NCBI GenBank assembly: GCA_028869975.1 | Contig: JAGWQR010000020.1 | Coordinates: 1 to 12,720, forward strand | DNA length: 12,720 bases | Origin: Alphaproteobacteria bacterium | GTDB taxonomy: Bacteria > Pseudomonadota > Alphaproteobacteria > Sphingomonadales > Sphingomonadaceae | Direction of reading: 5' to 3' | In this document: positions 6,502-12,720 of the stretch, in pieces | Layout of the letters: each line of letters starts with the position of its first letter | Numbering within the stretch: position 1 is the first letter of the stretch | Made by a program: the position numbers and the translations under genes | The notes under the pieces: generated by a model | What the model was told of the DNA's origin: nothing | The model's database searches: none | Seen by the model: the letters and a program-made list of their open reading frames with translations, nothing else

Positions 6502-8964
6502 ATGATATTTGTGACGAAGGGTTCCCCGTGCAAAGCGATATTGCTCATGACAGCATCTGTGGCCGCACTGGGGATGGCCGTGGCTCCGGCTTACGCGCAG
6601 GATAACCACACCGCCGGTGCCAACGCCGGCCAGGATATTAAAAAGACGAACGAAGTCGCCGACAACAGTGGTGACATCGTGGTAACCGCACAGTTCCGCA
6701 GGGAAAAGCTGCAAGATACACCTATCGCCATTACCGCCATCAACGCCGCCACCCTGGAAGCGCGCAACCAGACCAATCTGGTACAGATTGCCAACCAGGC
6801 ACCGAGTGTCCAGCTTGTTGATCTTGGCGGCGCGTTCGGGCCAAGCATGTCGGCTTTTATCAGGGGCGTAGGGCAGGCCGACTTTGATCCTGCCCTTGAA
6901 CCAGGCGTCGGCATGTATATTGATGATGTCTATTACGGTTCGCTGATGGGTTCCAATATGGATCTGGTCGATGTTGATCGGGTGGAAGTGCTGCGCGGGC
7001 CACAGGGCACGTTGTCGGGTCGGAACAGCGAAGGTGGATCGATCAAGATTTTCTCACAGAAGCCCGATGATACGACCAATGGCAATCTTGCCCTTACATA
7101 TGGCTCGTTCAATGAAATTGATATTCGCGGCGGCGTGAATTTTACGCTGGTTCCGGACAATATCTATGTACGCATTTCGGGCGTTGGCCATAATCAGGAT
7201 GGCTATGTGTCACGGGTCGATTATGGCTGTGCCTTTCCCAACAGTGGCATTCCCAGCCAGGCCGCTGCGAGTGGCCTTGGGTGCCAACTGGGCACCGAAG
7301 GCGGTCGCAGCTACGCAGGTGGGCGGATTGCAATTCGGTTTGCCAATCCGGAAAGCCCACTAGAGTTCAACTTTGCTGCGGATTACACCAAGGATAGTTC
7401 GGAAGTTGGTGCAACGACGCTGTTGCAGGTCAATTCAACCCTCGCCGCAGGCTGCGCGCTGTGCGCCGTGCAAGGGACTACCACCGGCACACCGATCTAT
7501 CTCAACCCGCAATTCATTCCCACAAACCCTTATGTCAGCTACGCGACGTTTACAGATTCGCTAGGTGGGCGCAACTATGTCGCCAATCCGACGACACGCA
7601 CCATCAACTATGGACTGTCGGGCACGATTGATCTGCGCTTGGGAGACAATCTCACATTGAAATCAATCTCTGCCTATCGCAATTTTGAAAGCCAGTGGGT
7701 TGAGGATAATGATACATCGCCGGCAAATGTTTCGCTGGGATTTGAACAGCTCTACCACCATCAATTCAGTGAAGAGATGCGTCTGAGTGGTGCGCTGGGG
7801 GCGAAAAAACTGGTGGAATGGACGCTGGGCGGATATTATTTTGAAGAGAAAACCACTTATCCCACGCATCAGGTTCTGAACTATGCTGGCGGGCTTGATT
7901 TCTACGGCAATGATCCGGTCAATGCCAATTCCAAGGCCGGTTTTCTCAATGCCGTTGTACACCTGGTCAAAGGGCTCGATGTAAACGCTGGCATCCGATA
8001 TACGACCGAACAGAAAACATACAGCTATGTTCGCCTTGATCCCAATGGAAACCCCGCACCGCTGATCGGATCGGTCAACGGACAGTCCTCAACTTATAGT
8101 GGGGATCATTGGGATTGGCGGCTCAATGTAGATTATCATATCACATCTGACATCATGACTTATGCCTCGGTATCCACAGGATTCAAAGGCGGAGGAACAA
8201 ACCCGCGCCCGTTCTTCGGCCCCAACCCATTCGGGCCGGGAACAAGCTGCGGCACCACGGCAGCGCCACAACCCAACTGTCAGTTGCAGACTTTCGGCCC
8301 GGAAACCATGACTGCCTATGAAATTGGTGCCAAAACCTCATTCCTCAACCATGCAATCACGCTTAATGTGGCCGGCTATATCAACGAGCAGAATGGTGTG
8401 CAGGGAACGCTGCTGAATTGCCCGCAATATTCCCCGCCCGGCCTGGGATTCCTATGCGCTTTGCCGGTCAATGCAGGTAACGCTGAAATAAAGGGCTTTG
8501 AGATCGAACCTGTACTGCGCCCCATCCGTGGCCTACAAATCGATGGTAGCTATAGTTACATTGATTTCAAATATAAAAATGTTAATCCTGCAACTGGCAT
8601 AACGCCAAACACGGTTGTTCCAGGTATCCCACAGCATAGTACATGGAGTATTGGTGCTCAATATCTGTTTAATATTGGTGATCTTGGTAGCTTAACTCCA
8701 CGAATTGACGGTTCTCATCAAGATTTTGAATACACTAACATTATCAATGCGCCCACAAACATTCTGCCGGGCCGAACGATATGGAATGCTCGGATTGTCT
8801 GGCAATCACCGAGTAAAACTTGGGAAATTTCCGGGGCTGTCGCCAATCTTGGCAATAAACTTTACTATACGAGCGTGTTTGATCTCTACGCAAGTGCTGG
8901 TTTTGTCTATGGAACGCCAGCCAGACCGCGCGAATGGTCGTTGACGGTGAAACGCAAGTTCTGA
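6502..8964 (+). CDS. TonB-dependent outer membrane receptor
   Basis: An 820-aa outer membrane active transporter. The signal peptide runs to AYA-Q (cleavage after residue 32). A plug domain follows, with the sphingomonad-type lead DIVVTAQFRREKLQDTPIAI, then IANQAPSVQL, AFIRGVGQADFDPA, GVGMYIDDVYYG and DRVEVLRGPQGTLSGRNSEGG, matching known plug motifs. The rest is a beta barrel with alternating aromatic strands, the TonB-dependent hallmark VSTGFKGGG, and the typical terminal WSLTVKRKF ending in Phe, required for barrel insertion. It stands alone between the MarR gene and the flavocytochrome operon, under operator site 2. It most likely brings the aromatic or lipophilic substrate of the cluster across the outer membrane rather than iron; this is inferred from the neighbours. 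The coding region at about 8521-8760 is unusually AT-rich compared with the rest. Confidence 0.96.
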   Translation: MIFVTKGSPCKAILLMTASVAALGMAVAPAYAQDNHTAGANAGQDIKKTNEVADNSGDIVVTAQFRREKLQDTPIAITAINAATLEARNQTNLVQIANQAPSVQLVDLGGAFGPSMSAFIRGVGQADFDPALEPGVGMYIDDVYYGSLMGSNMDLVDVDRVEVLRGPQGTLSGRNSEGGSIKIFSQKPDDTTNGNLALTYGSFNEIDIRGGVNFTLVPDNIYVRISGVGHNQDGYVSRVDYGCAFPNSGIPSQAAASGLGCQLGTEGGRSYAGGRIAIRFANPESPLEFNFAADYTKDSSEVGATTLLQVNSTLAAGCALCAVQGTTTGTPIYLNPQFIPTNPYVSYATFTDSLGGRNYVANPTTRTINYGLSGTIDLRLGDNLTLKSISAYRNFESQWVEDNDTSPANVSLGFEQLYHHQFSEEMRLSGALGAKKLVEWTLGGYYFEEKTTYPTHQVLNYAGGLDFYGNDPVNANSKAGFLNAVVHLVKGLDVNAGIRYTTEQKTYSYVRLDPNGNPAPLIGSVNGQSSTYSGDHWDWRLNVDYHITSDIMTYASVSTGFKGGGTNPRPFFGPNPFGPGTSCGTTAAPQPNCQLQTFGPETMTAYEIGAKTSFLNHAITLNVAGYINEQNGVQGTLLNCPQYSPPGLGFLCALPVNAGNAEIKGFEIEPVLRPIRGLQIDGSYSYIDFKYKNVNPATGITPNTVVPGIPQHSTWSIGAQYLFNIGDLGSLTPRIDGSHQDFEYTNIINAPTNILPGRTIWNARIVWQSPSKTWEISGAVANLGNKLYYTSVFDLYASAGFVYGTPARPREWSLTVKRKF

Positions 8965-9018
8965 TCTGTGTTCAAAGCAGGGTGATCTGGGGGGATCCTG
9001 TTTACATGATATGGGATG

Positions 9019-9037
9019 CCATCCGTGTGACGGATGG
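9019..9037. repeat. Inverted repeat CCATCCG-N5-CGGATGG
   Basis: A perfect 7-bp inverted repeat with a 5-nt centre (TGTGA) lies in the 131-bp gap between the receptor stop and the flavoprotein start. No T-run follows on either strand, so it is not a standard intrinsic terminator. It could be a hairpin that attenuates or stabilises the receptor transcript, or a dimeric regulator site unrelated to the CTAACAAATG family. The rest of this gap holds a GAGAGGA ribosome site at 9081-9087 and a TATAAT at 9063-9068 without a clear -35. Confidence 0.4.
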
Positions 9038-9095
9038 AGCAAGGGTCGGCGAAGATAATGCTTATAATTATATGGGATATGAGAGGATTTGAAGA

Positions 9096-10676
9096 ATGAA
9101 ACTCACGCTGCCGCCGCGCGTTTCCCCCTCCCAATTCGGCGTGGCTTTGAAGGCGTATGAGCGCATCGTTGGCGCGGACTGGGTGATGGCAACCGATGCC
9201 GACCGCGACGCCTATGCGGATATATATGCGCCCGGCCCGGAGAGCCAGTGGCCCGCGTCCGCTGCAGTCGCGCCTGCCAGTGTCGAGGAGGTGCGCGCAG
9301 TGGTGCGCCTCGCCAACGAGCATAAGACCCCGCTCTGGCCGATCGCGCGGGGCAAAAATCTGGGCTATGGTGCGTCAGCACCGCGCATGGCCGGTACAAT
9401 CGTGCTCGATCTTTCGCGGCTCAACCGCATCCTCGAAGTAGATGACAAGCTCGGCTATTGCGTGGTCGAGCCGGGCGTCGGCTTCTTTGATCTCTATGAT
9501 CATATCCAACGCGAGAAGCTCAATGTCTGGATGTCGGTGCCTGGCAACGCCTGGGGCTCCGTGATGGGCAATGCGCTAGATCATGGCATCGGCTACACCA
9601 ATTATGGCCTGCACGCGCGCCAGATTTGCGGGATGGAGGTGGTGCTGCCCGATGGTGATCTGGTGCGCACCGGCATGGGCGCGATGACCGGCAATCCGTC
9701 GATGTATCTGTTCCCGCTCGGCTTTGGCCCGACCTGGGATTTGATGTTCACGCAGTCGAACCTCGGCATCGTGACCAAGATGGGCCTGTGGATGATGCCC
9801 GCACCCGAAACCTCGCTCAATCTGGAACTTGATATTCCGAATGAGGAGGACATCGGCTGGGTGATCGACACGCTTGCCCCGCTCAAAAATGGCGGTGTGG
9901 TTGATCAGTCAATCTTCATACCGTCCTGGCTGGGCAAGATGGTGCTGAAAGGCCAGCGCAAGGATTTCTGGGACAAGCCGAGCGCCATCCCTGAAACGCG
10001 TGTGCAGGAGCTGCTCAAGGAATACAAACTCGGCTATTGGCAGGTCAATGCGCGGCTTTATGGGGATGAGGCGATCAACCGGGCTAAGGCCGATGTCGTC
10101 AAGGCCGCGTTCAAACGCCATCTCGATGTGCCGATGCGCGAGGATTGGTGGCATCCGGGGGATGAGGTTGTCGCACTTGATCCGACGATGGGCATTCCCT
10201 CCGCCGTGCCGCTGCAAATGAGCGATTGGGTCGGCGGGCGCGGCGCGCATATGGGCTTTTCACCGGTGGTGCCCGCCAATGCGAAACATGTGCTGGATCA
10301 GCTCAAGCGCAGCCGCGCGATCATCGCCGCGCATGATGTTGATTTCTATGCAAGCTTCACGATCGGCGGGCGGTTCGCCAACAATATCAACATGCTGATG
10401 TATGATCGCGACAATGATGCACAGGTGGCCAATATCAAGAAACTGTTCAACGCACTGATCAGCGAGACGGCCAAGGCGGGCTATGGCGAATATCGCACGC
10501 ATCTTGGCTGGATGGACCCGGTGGCATCCACGTTCGATTTCAACAATCATGCGCTGCGCCGCTTGAACGAAAAGGTGAAGGATGCGCTCGATCCGCACGG
10601 CATTCTCGCACCCGGCAAGCAGGGCGTCTGGCCCAGCGCGTACCGTGCGCAGGCAGGCAAGGGAAGTGTGGCATGA
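9096..10676 (+). CDS. VAO/PCMH-family FAD oxidoreductase (flavoprotein subunit of a phenol-acting flavocytochrome)
   Basis: A 526-aa flavoprotein of the vanillyl-alcohol oxidase / p-cresol methylhydroxylase / eugenol oxidase-hydroxylase family, which oxidises para-substituted phenols through a quinone methide. The N-terminal FAD domain shows ARGKNLGYGASAPR (Tyr91), EPGVGFFDLYDHIQ, GNALDHGIGYTNYG and FTQSNLGIVTKMG. The C-terminal part has His385 in GAHMGFSP, where VAO and eugenol oxidase carry the covalent FAD-linking His, and Tyr466-Arg467 in GEYRTHLGWMD, the phenolate-binding pair. It ends with the family motif GILAPGKQGVWPS. GAGAGGA lies 8 nt before the ATG. It has no signal peptide, as in PCMH, where the flavoprotein is thought to travel with its cytochrome partner. 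The following gene encodes such a cytochrome and overlaps by 4 bp (ATGA), arguing for a dehydrogenase/hydroxylase rather than an oxygen-using oxidase. The segment matching the VAO catalytic Asp region reads VPGNAWGS, with no Asp. Confidence 0.92.
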   Translation: MKLTLPPRVSPSQFGVALKAYERIVGADWVMATDADRDAYADIYAPGPESQWPASAAVAPASVEEVRAVVRLANEHKTPLWPIARGKNLGYGASAPRMAGTIVLDLSRLNRILEVDDKLGYCVVEPGVGFFDLYDHIQREKLNVWMSVPGNAWGSVMGNALDHGIGYTNYGLHARQICGMEVVLPDGDLVRTGMGAMTGNPSMYLFPLGFGPTWDLMFTQSNLGIVTKMGLWMMPAPETSLNLELDIPNEEDIGWVIDTLAPLKNGGVVDQSIFIPSWLGKMVLKGQRKDFWDKPSAIPETRVQELLKEYKLGYWQVNARLYGDEAINRAKADVVKAAFKRHLDVPMREDWWHPGDEVVALDPTMGIPSAVPLQMSDWVGGRGAHMGFSPVVPANAKHVLDQLKRSRAIIAAHDVDFYASFTIGGRFANNINMLMYDRDNDAQVANIKKLFNALISETAKAGYGEYRTHLGWMDPVASTFDFNNHALRRLNEKVKDALDPHGILAPGKQGVWPSAYRAQAGKGSVA

Positions 10677-11077
10677 GGGGGATTTTGTATATGACCGGGC
10701 TGGCGATGGTGGCTAGCGCGGCGTTCGCCCAAGCCCCGGCCGGCAAGCCGCCGCTGCCGCCGTTCCTCAAATATCAGATGCGTGCACCAGCGCCCCCGGG
10801 TAACCGGCTTGTCAGCGGGCGCGATGGCGCAGCACTGTTCTCGAACAAGTGCGGCTATTGCCATCTTGTCGGGGGTATGGGCACCAACTTGCTCACCAAG
10901 TTGCGCGCGCCTGATCATCTCTCCGGCCTGCTCGCCGAGCGAACCGATCTCAAGCCCGACTATGTCAAATATGTGGTCCGCAACGGCTATCTCGCTATGC
11001 CGCGCATCAGCCGCGCTGAAGTGACCAACGCCGAGCTGGATGCGATTGCGCGCTATCTCGCGAAGGGCAACAAATGA
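10673..11077 (+). CDS. Small c-type cytochrome, electron-accepting subunit of the flavocytochrome
   Basis: A 134-aa periplasmic cytochrome with a signal peptide ending at AFA-Q20. One haem site is present, C60-G-Y-C63-H64, and Met109 in LAMPRIS is the likely sixth ligand. LKPDYVKYVVRNGYLAMPRIS is the usual helix-Met layout of class I cytochromes that pair with PCMH-type flavoproteins. The ATG overlaps the flavoprotein stop in ATGA, and its own stop overlaps the next gene in the same way, so all three are translationally coupled. It would take electrons one at a time from the FAD subunit and pass them to the respiratory chain. It could also serve the PQQ dehydrogenase at the left edge, which is speculation. 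Confidence 0.93.
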   Translation: MRGILYMTGLAMVASAAFAQAPAGKPPLPPFLKYQMRAPAPPGNRLVSGRDGAALFSNKCGYCHLVGGMGTNLLTKLRAPDHLSGLLAERTDLKPDYVKYVVRNGYLAMPRISRAEVTNAELDAIARYLAKGNK

Positions 11078-11415
11078 TGCTGACCCGGCGGATGATGATC
11101 AAAGCTGCGGGCACGGCGGCGGCGATTGCACCGATTGGGGTGGGAGCACACGGGCGTTCTGCCGCATTGATTGTGTATGACAGTCGCATTCCGCTGAGCC
11201 GGTTGCTGGCTTCGGGGAGCGGCGATGCCATCGACATCGCACCGCAACATGGCAGACTCTGGCGTGATTTGCGCTCGTCCAGTCCCCAGGGCCGCGTTGT
11301 CGGCGTCACCCGCTGGAGCGATTATGTCGTTGTGCGCGGTTGCCTTGAAGCCAGGGGCAAGCGCGTGCGGGCGGAGGTGCTGCGCGGCGACCTGATTCAC
11401 TGGGAAATGGCCTGA
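11074..11415 (+). CDS. Small putative Tat-exported protein, possible flavocytochrome assembly factor
   Basis: A 113-aa protein of unknown family. It begins MMLTRRMMIKAAGTAAA; T-R-R-M-M-I-K is close to the twin-arginine consensus S/T-R-R-x-F-L-K, followed by a hydrophobic stretch and AHG, a possible cleavage region. The mature part, about 85 residues, is mixed alpha/beta and includes LIVYDSRIPLS, RVVGVTRWSDYVVVRGC and a final LIHWEMA; I see no catalytic motif. It overlaps the cytochrome stop in ATGA. In the Pseudomonas putida p-cresol methylhydroxylase cluster (pchACXF) a small gene of unknown function, pchX, accompanies the two subunits. This gene occupies an analogous place, but homology cannot be shown here. 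A role in export, cofactor insertion or assembly of the folded flavoprotein is a guess. Its stop lies 3 bp from the convergent oxygenase stop. Confidence 0.75.
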   Translation: MMLTRRMMIKAAGTAAAIAPIGVGAHGRSAALIVYDSRIPLSRLLASGSGDAIDIAPQHGRLWRDLRSSSPQGRVVGVTRWSDYVVVRGCLEARGKRVRAEVLRGDLIHWEMA

Positions 11416-11418
11416 GCT

Positions 11419-12267
11419 TTATTCGAAATAGGCGACACCGCGAAATTCCATCGACTTCCGCGTCATCGCATCCGCCCGCCCGACATCATGGAAGGCTGTG
11501 TGTGGCGCGCGCCAGGTGCGGCTATGATCGGAATCATGAAATTTGATCAGGATCACTTCATCGCGTGTCATATCGGGGAAATAATACCATTTATGATCGG
11601 GGGAATGGTGGAAGATGGTGGCCGCAACCATATCCTCCTCGCCCTCAATCGGCGCGAACAGCGCGTCGCCGGTGGGGATTACATCAACGTCAACCTTGGT
11701 GTTGCGCGTGCCCTCATCATCACGCACGCTGCGGCCATCGCAGAGCGCGAGCGGCCAGTTCTGGGGCGGATCGCTGAGCACACGCCACAATGAAAAGCAG
11801 ATGAAGCGATTGTAGCCCGGCCCATCTGGCGCGTGCATCGCATACATCCGTTCTGCGACCATCCGCGCGGTTTTGGTGGTGAAATCGACATGCGCTTCGG
11901 CGGCAGGGGGCTGGATAGTGGCGCTGGTTGATCCCGATGACCGAATTTGGCCGCTCATCGGGATGACGCGGGTTGCTCCGGTCATTGTGCGTACTACATC
12001 GCCAACCTCGCGCGCATAATCGCCATCGGGGCCATAATTCGCTTCCCAATCACGGATGGCGCTTGTGTGATGGCCCAGCTCAAAGCCCTGCACGTCGAAT
12101 TTGAATGGCTCTGCAGCCAGCCGCGCGTTGCGGATCGTCACATCATAGGGGGCGTAAACGCCGGTGTTATATTCCTCTCCAGGTGCCCAGAAGCGCCGGT
12201 TGATCCGTGAGGTCGGCACCAGATAATCGATGGTCGTGTGCACTTCATCCGCAGGTGGGGATGGCAT
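11419..12267 (-). CDS. CmcJ/AsaB-family putative Fe(II)/2-oxoglutarate-type hydroxylase or desaturase
   Basis: A 282-aa cytoplasmic protein resembling the CmcJ/NvfI/AsaB family, best known from cephamycin and fungal secondary-metabolite pathways. Family landmarks visible: AEAHVDFTTKTA with H126-x-D128, then CFSLWRVLSDPPQNWPLALCDGRSV split over 157-181, KWYYFPDMTRDEVILIKFHDSD at 226-247, and RAPHTAFHDV with His256. H126-x-D128 and His256 have the spacing and context of a 2-His-1-carboxylate iron site. The start is ATG 12267, with AGGAG at 12276-12280 at 8 nt; a longer reading from 12303 lacks this. The gene stands alone, convergent with the flavocytochrome operon and divergent from the cleavage oxygenase across operator site 3. 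It probably hydroxylates or desaturates a pathway compound; no substrate can be assigned. Family call is from remembered motif patterns. Confidence 0.82.
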   Translation of the reverse strand: MPSPPADEVHTTIDYLVPTSRINRRFWAPGEEYNTGVYAPYDVTIRNARLAAEPFKFDVQGFELGHHTSAIRDWEANYGPDGDYAREVGDVVRTMTGATRVIPMSGQIRSSGSTSATIQPPAAEAHVDFTTKTARMVAERMYAMHAPDGPGYNRFICFSLWRVLSDPPQNWPLALCDGRSVRDDEGTRNTKVDVDVIPTGDALFAPIEGEEDMVAATIFHHSPDHKWYYFPDMTRDEVILIKFHDSDHSRTWRAPHTAFHDVGRADAMTRKSMEFRGVAYFE

Positions 12268-12330
12268 GGCGTCCGCTCCTTTTTCTATATCGCCATCTTG
12301 CATTTTATTGCAGATTACGCAAGATAAAAG

Positions 12331-12344
12331 CTAACAAATGTTAG
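12331..12344 (+). promoter_or_regulatory. Putative MarR operator, site 3 (perfect palindrome)
   Basis: CTAAC-AAAT-GTTAG is a perfect 5-bp inverted repeat with a 4-nt centre, containing the word CTAACAAATG shared with sites 1 and 2. It lies 64 bp upstream of the CmcJ-like start and 11 bp before the ATG of the cleavage oxygenase, overlapping the probable AGGA ribosome site (12343-12346). A bound repressor would block transcription of the plus-strand gene at or near its start. This is the best copy for a binding test. Confidence 0.68.
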
Positions 12345-12355
12345 GATGAGATGCC

Positions 12356-12720
12356 ATGAACACTTTTCCCCCGAACCCTTACTATACCGGCCTCAACACC
12401 CCGATTGGCGAGGAATATGATCTGGATGATCTGGTGGTCGAAGGCATCATCCCGGCAGAGATTGAGGGCACATTCTTTCGTGCCACGCCCGATCCGGCCT
12501 ATCCCCCCTTCCTGCCTGACAATGCCGCTGCGCTTTCGGGCGATGGGATGATTTCGGCGCTGCGGATCAATGGCGGCAAGGCGCGCTTCTCGATGCGTTT
12601 TGTCGAGACCGCGCGGCATAAGGCGGAGAGGGACGCAGGTGCTGCGCTGTTCGGCATCTACCGCAATCCGTTCACCGACAAGCCCGAAGTAGCGGGGGTG
12701 GACCGCACCGTCGCCAACAC
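12356..12720 (+). CDS. Carotenoid cleavage / lignostilbene dioxygenase family oxygenase, 5' part only
   Basis: The first 121 codons of a protein of the carotenoid oxygenase (RPE65) superfamily, non-haem iron enzymes that split a C=C bond into two carbonyls. Visible N-terminal landmarks are the entry strand GIIPAEIEGTFFRATPDP, the conserved SGDGMISALRINGGKARFSM (roughly residues 61-80), YRNPFTDKPEV, and RTVANT at the edge. In bacteria this arrangement is typical of lignostilbene- and isoeugenol-type dioxygenases, which act on phenylpropenes and stilbenes. The four iron-binding histidines lie beyond the window. The ATG at 12356 has AGGA at 12343-12346 inside the operator palindrome. Next to a phenol-oxidising flavocytochrome, an aromatic alkene substrate is more likely than a carotenoid; that is inference. 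The gene is intact as far as visible. Confidence 0.9.
   Translation, partial: MNTFPPNPYYTGLNTPIGEEYDLDDLVVEGIIPAEIEGTFFRATPDPAYPPFLPDNAAALSGDGMISALRINGGKARFSMRFVETARHKAERDAGAALFGIYRNPFTDKPEVAGVDRTVAN

Noticed and set aside
9019..9037. Intrinsic terminator after the receptor gene
   Set aside because: The hairpin is perfect but short and lacks a T-run on either strand; kept only as an inverted repeat.
9063..9068. TATAAT as a -10 box for the flavocytochrome operon
   Set aside because: No reasonable -35 lies 16-18 nt upstream (sequence near 9040-9046 is CAAGGG-like); could still be an activator-dependent promoter, but evidence is too thin.
12268..12303. Longer N-terminus for the CmcJ-like protein
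   Set aside because: AGGAG is correctly spaced for the ATG at 12267, and the added residues lie over the RBS.

Overview
The window looks like a catabolic gene cluster from an alphaproteobacterium, most likely a sphingomonad (Sphingomonas, Sphingobium or Novosphingobium type). The grounds are a GC-rich, tightly packed chromosome, a large TonB-dependent receptor with the 'IVVTAQ' plug start common in that family, a PQQ-dependent dehydrogenase, and a bacterial lignostilbene-dioxygenase-type carotenoid oxygenase. No transposases, tRNAs, rRNAs or CRISPR arrays were seen. No stretch longer than about 205 bp lacks a gene.

Layout. (1) 1-2674, minus strand: a protein with two probable NTF2-like domains, then a PQQ alcohol dehydrogenase that runs off the left edge; the two overlap by 4 bp (GTGA). 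(2) 2744-4322, plus strand: two tandem SnoaL/NTF2-like proteins, one cytoplasmic and one with a signal peptide, then a short-chain dehydrogenase. (3) 4311-6298, minus strand: a MarR-family regulator and an overlapping aldehyde dehydrogenase. (4) 6502-8964, plus strand: the TonB-dependent receptor. (5) 9096-11415, plus strand: a three-gene operon with ATGA overlaps, encoding a vanillyl-alcohol-oxidase/p-cresol-methylhydroxylase flavoprotein, a small c-type cytochrome, and a small protein with a Tat-like signal. (6) 11419-12267, minus strand: a CmcJ/AsaB-like putative Fe(II)/2-oxoglutarate oxygenase. (7) 12356 to the right edge, plus strand: the start of the carotenoid/lignostilbene cleavage oxygenase.

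The most informative non-coding signal is the 10-mer CTAACAAATG. It occurs once in each of the three divergent intergenic regions (2713, 6376, 12331). At 12331 it forms a perfect inverted repeat CTAAC-AAAT-GTTAG, and at 6375 a near-perfect one. One copy lies just upstream of the MarR gene, so the simplest reading is a shared, self-regulated operator tying the whole cluster into one MarR regulon.

Working model (inference): an aromatic compound, probably a para-substituted phenol or phenylpropanoid/stilbene-like lignin fragment, enters through the receptor. The flavocytochrome hydroxylates or oxidises it in the periplasm, the PQQ dehydrogenase and the aldehyde dehydrogenase oxidise alcohol and aldehyde products, and the cleavage oxygenase splits a C=C bond. 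The roles of the NTF2-like proteins, the SDR and the CmcJ-like enzyme are open. Their combination here is the best candidate for something undescribed.
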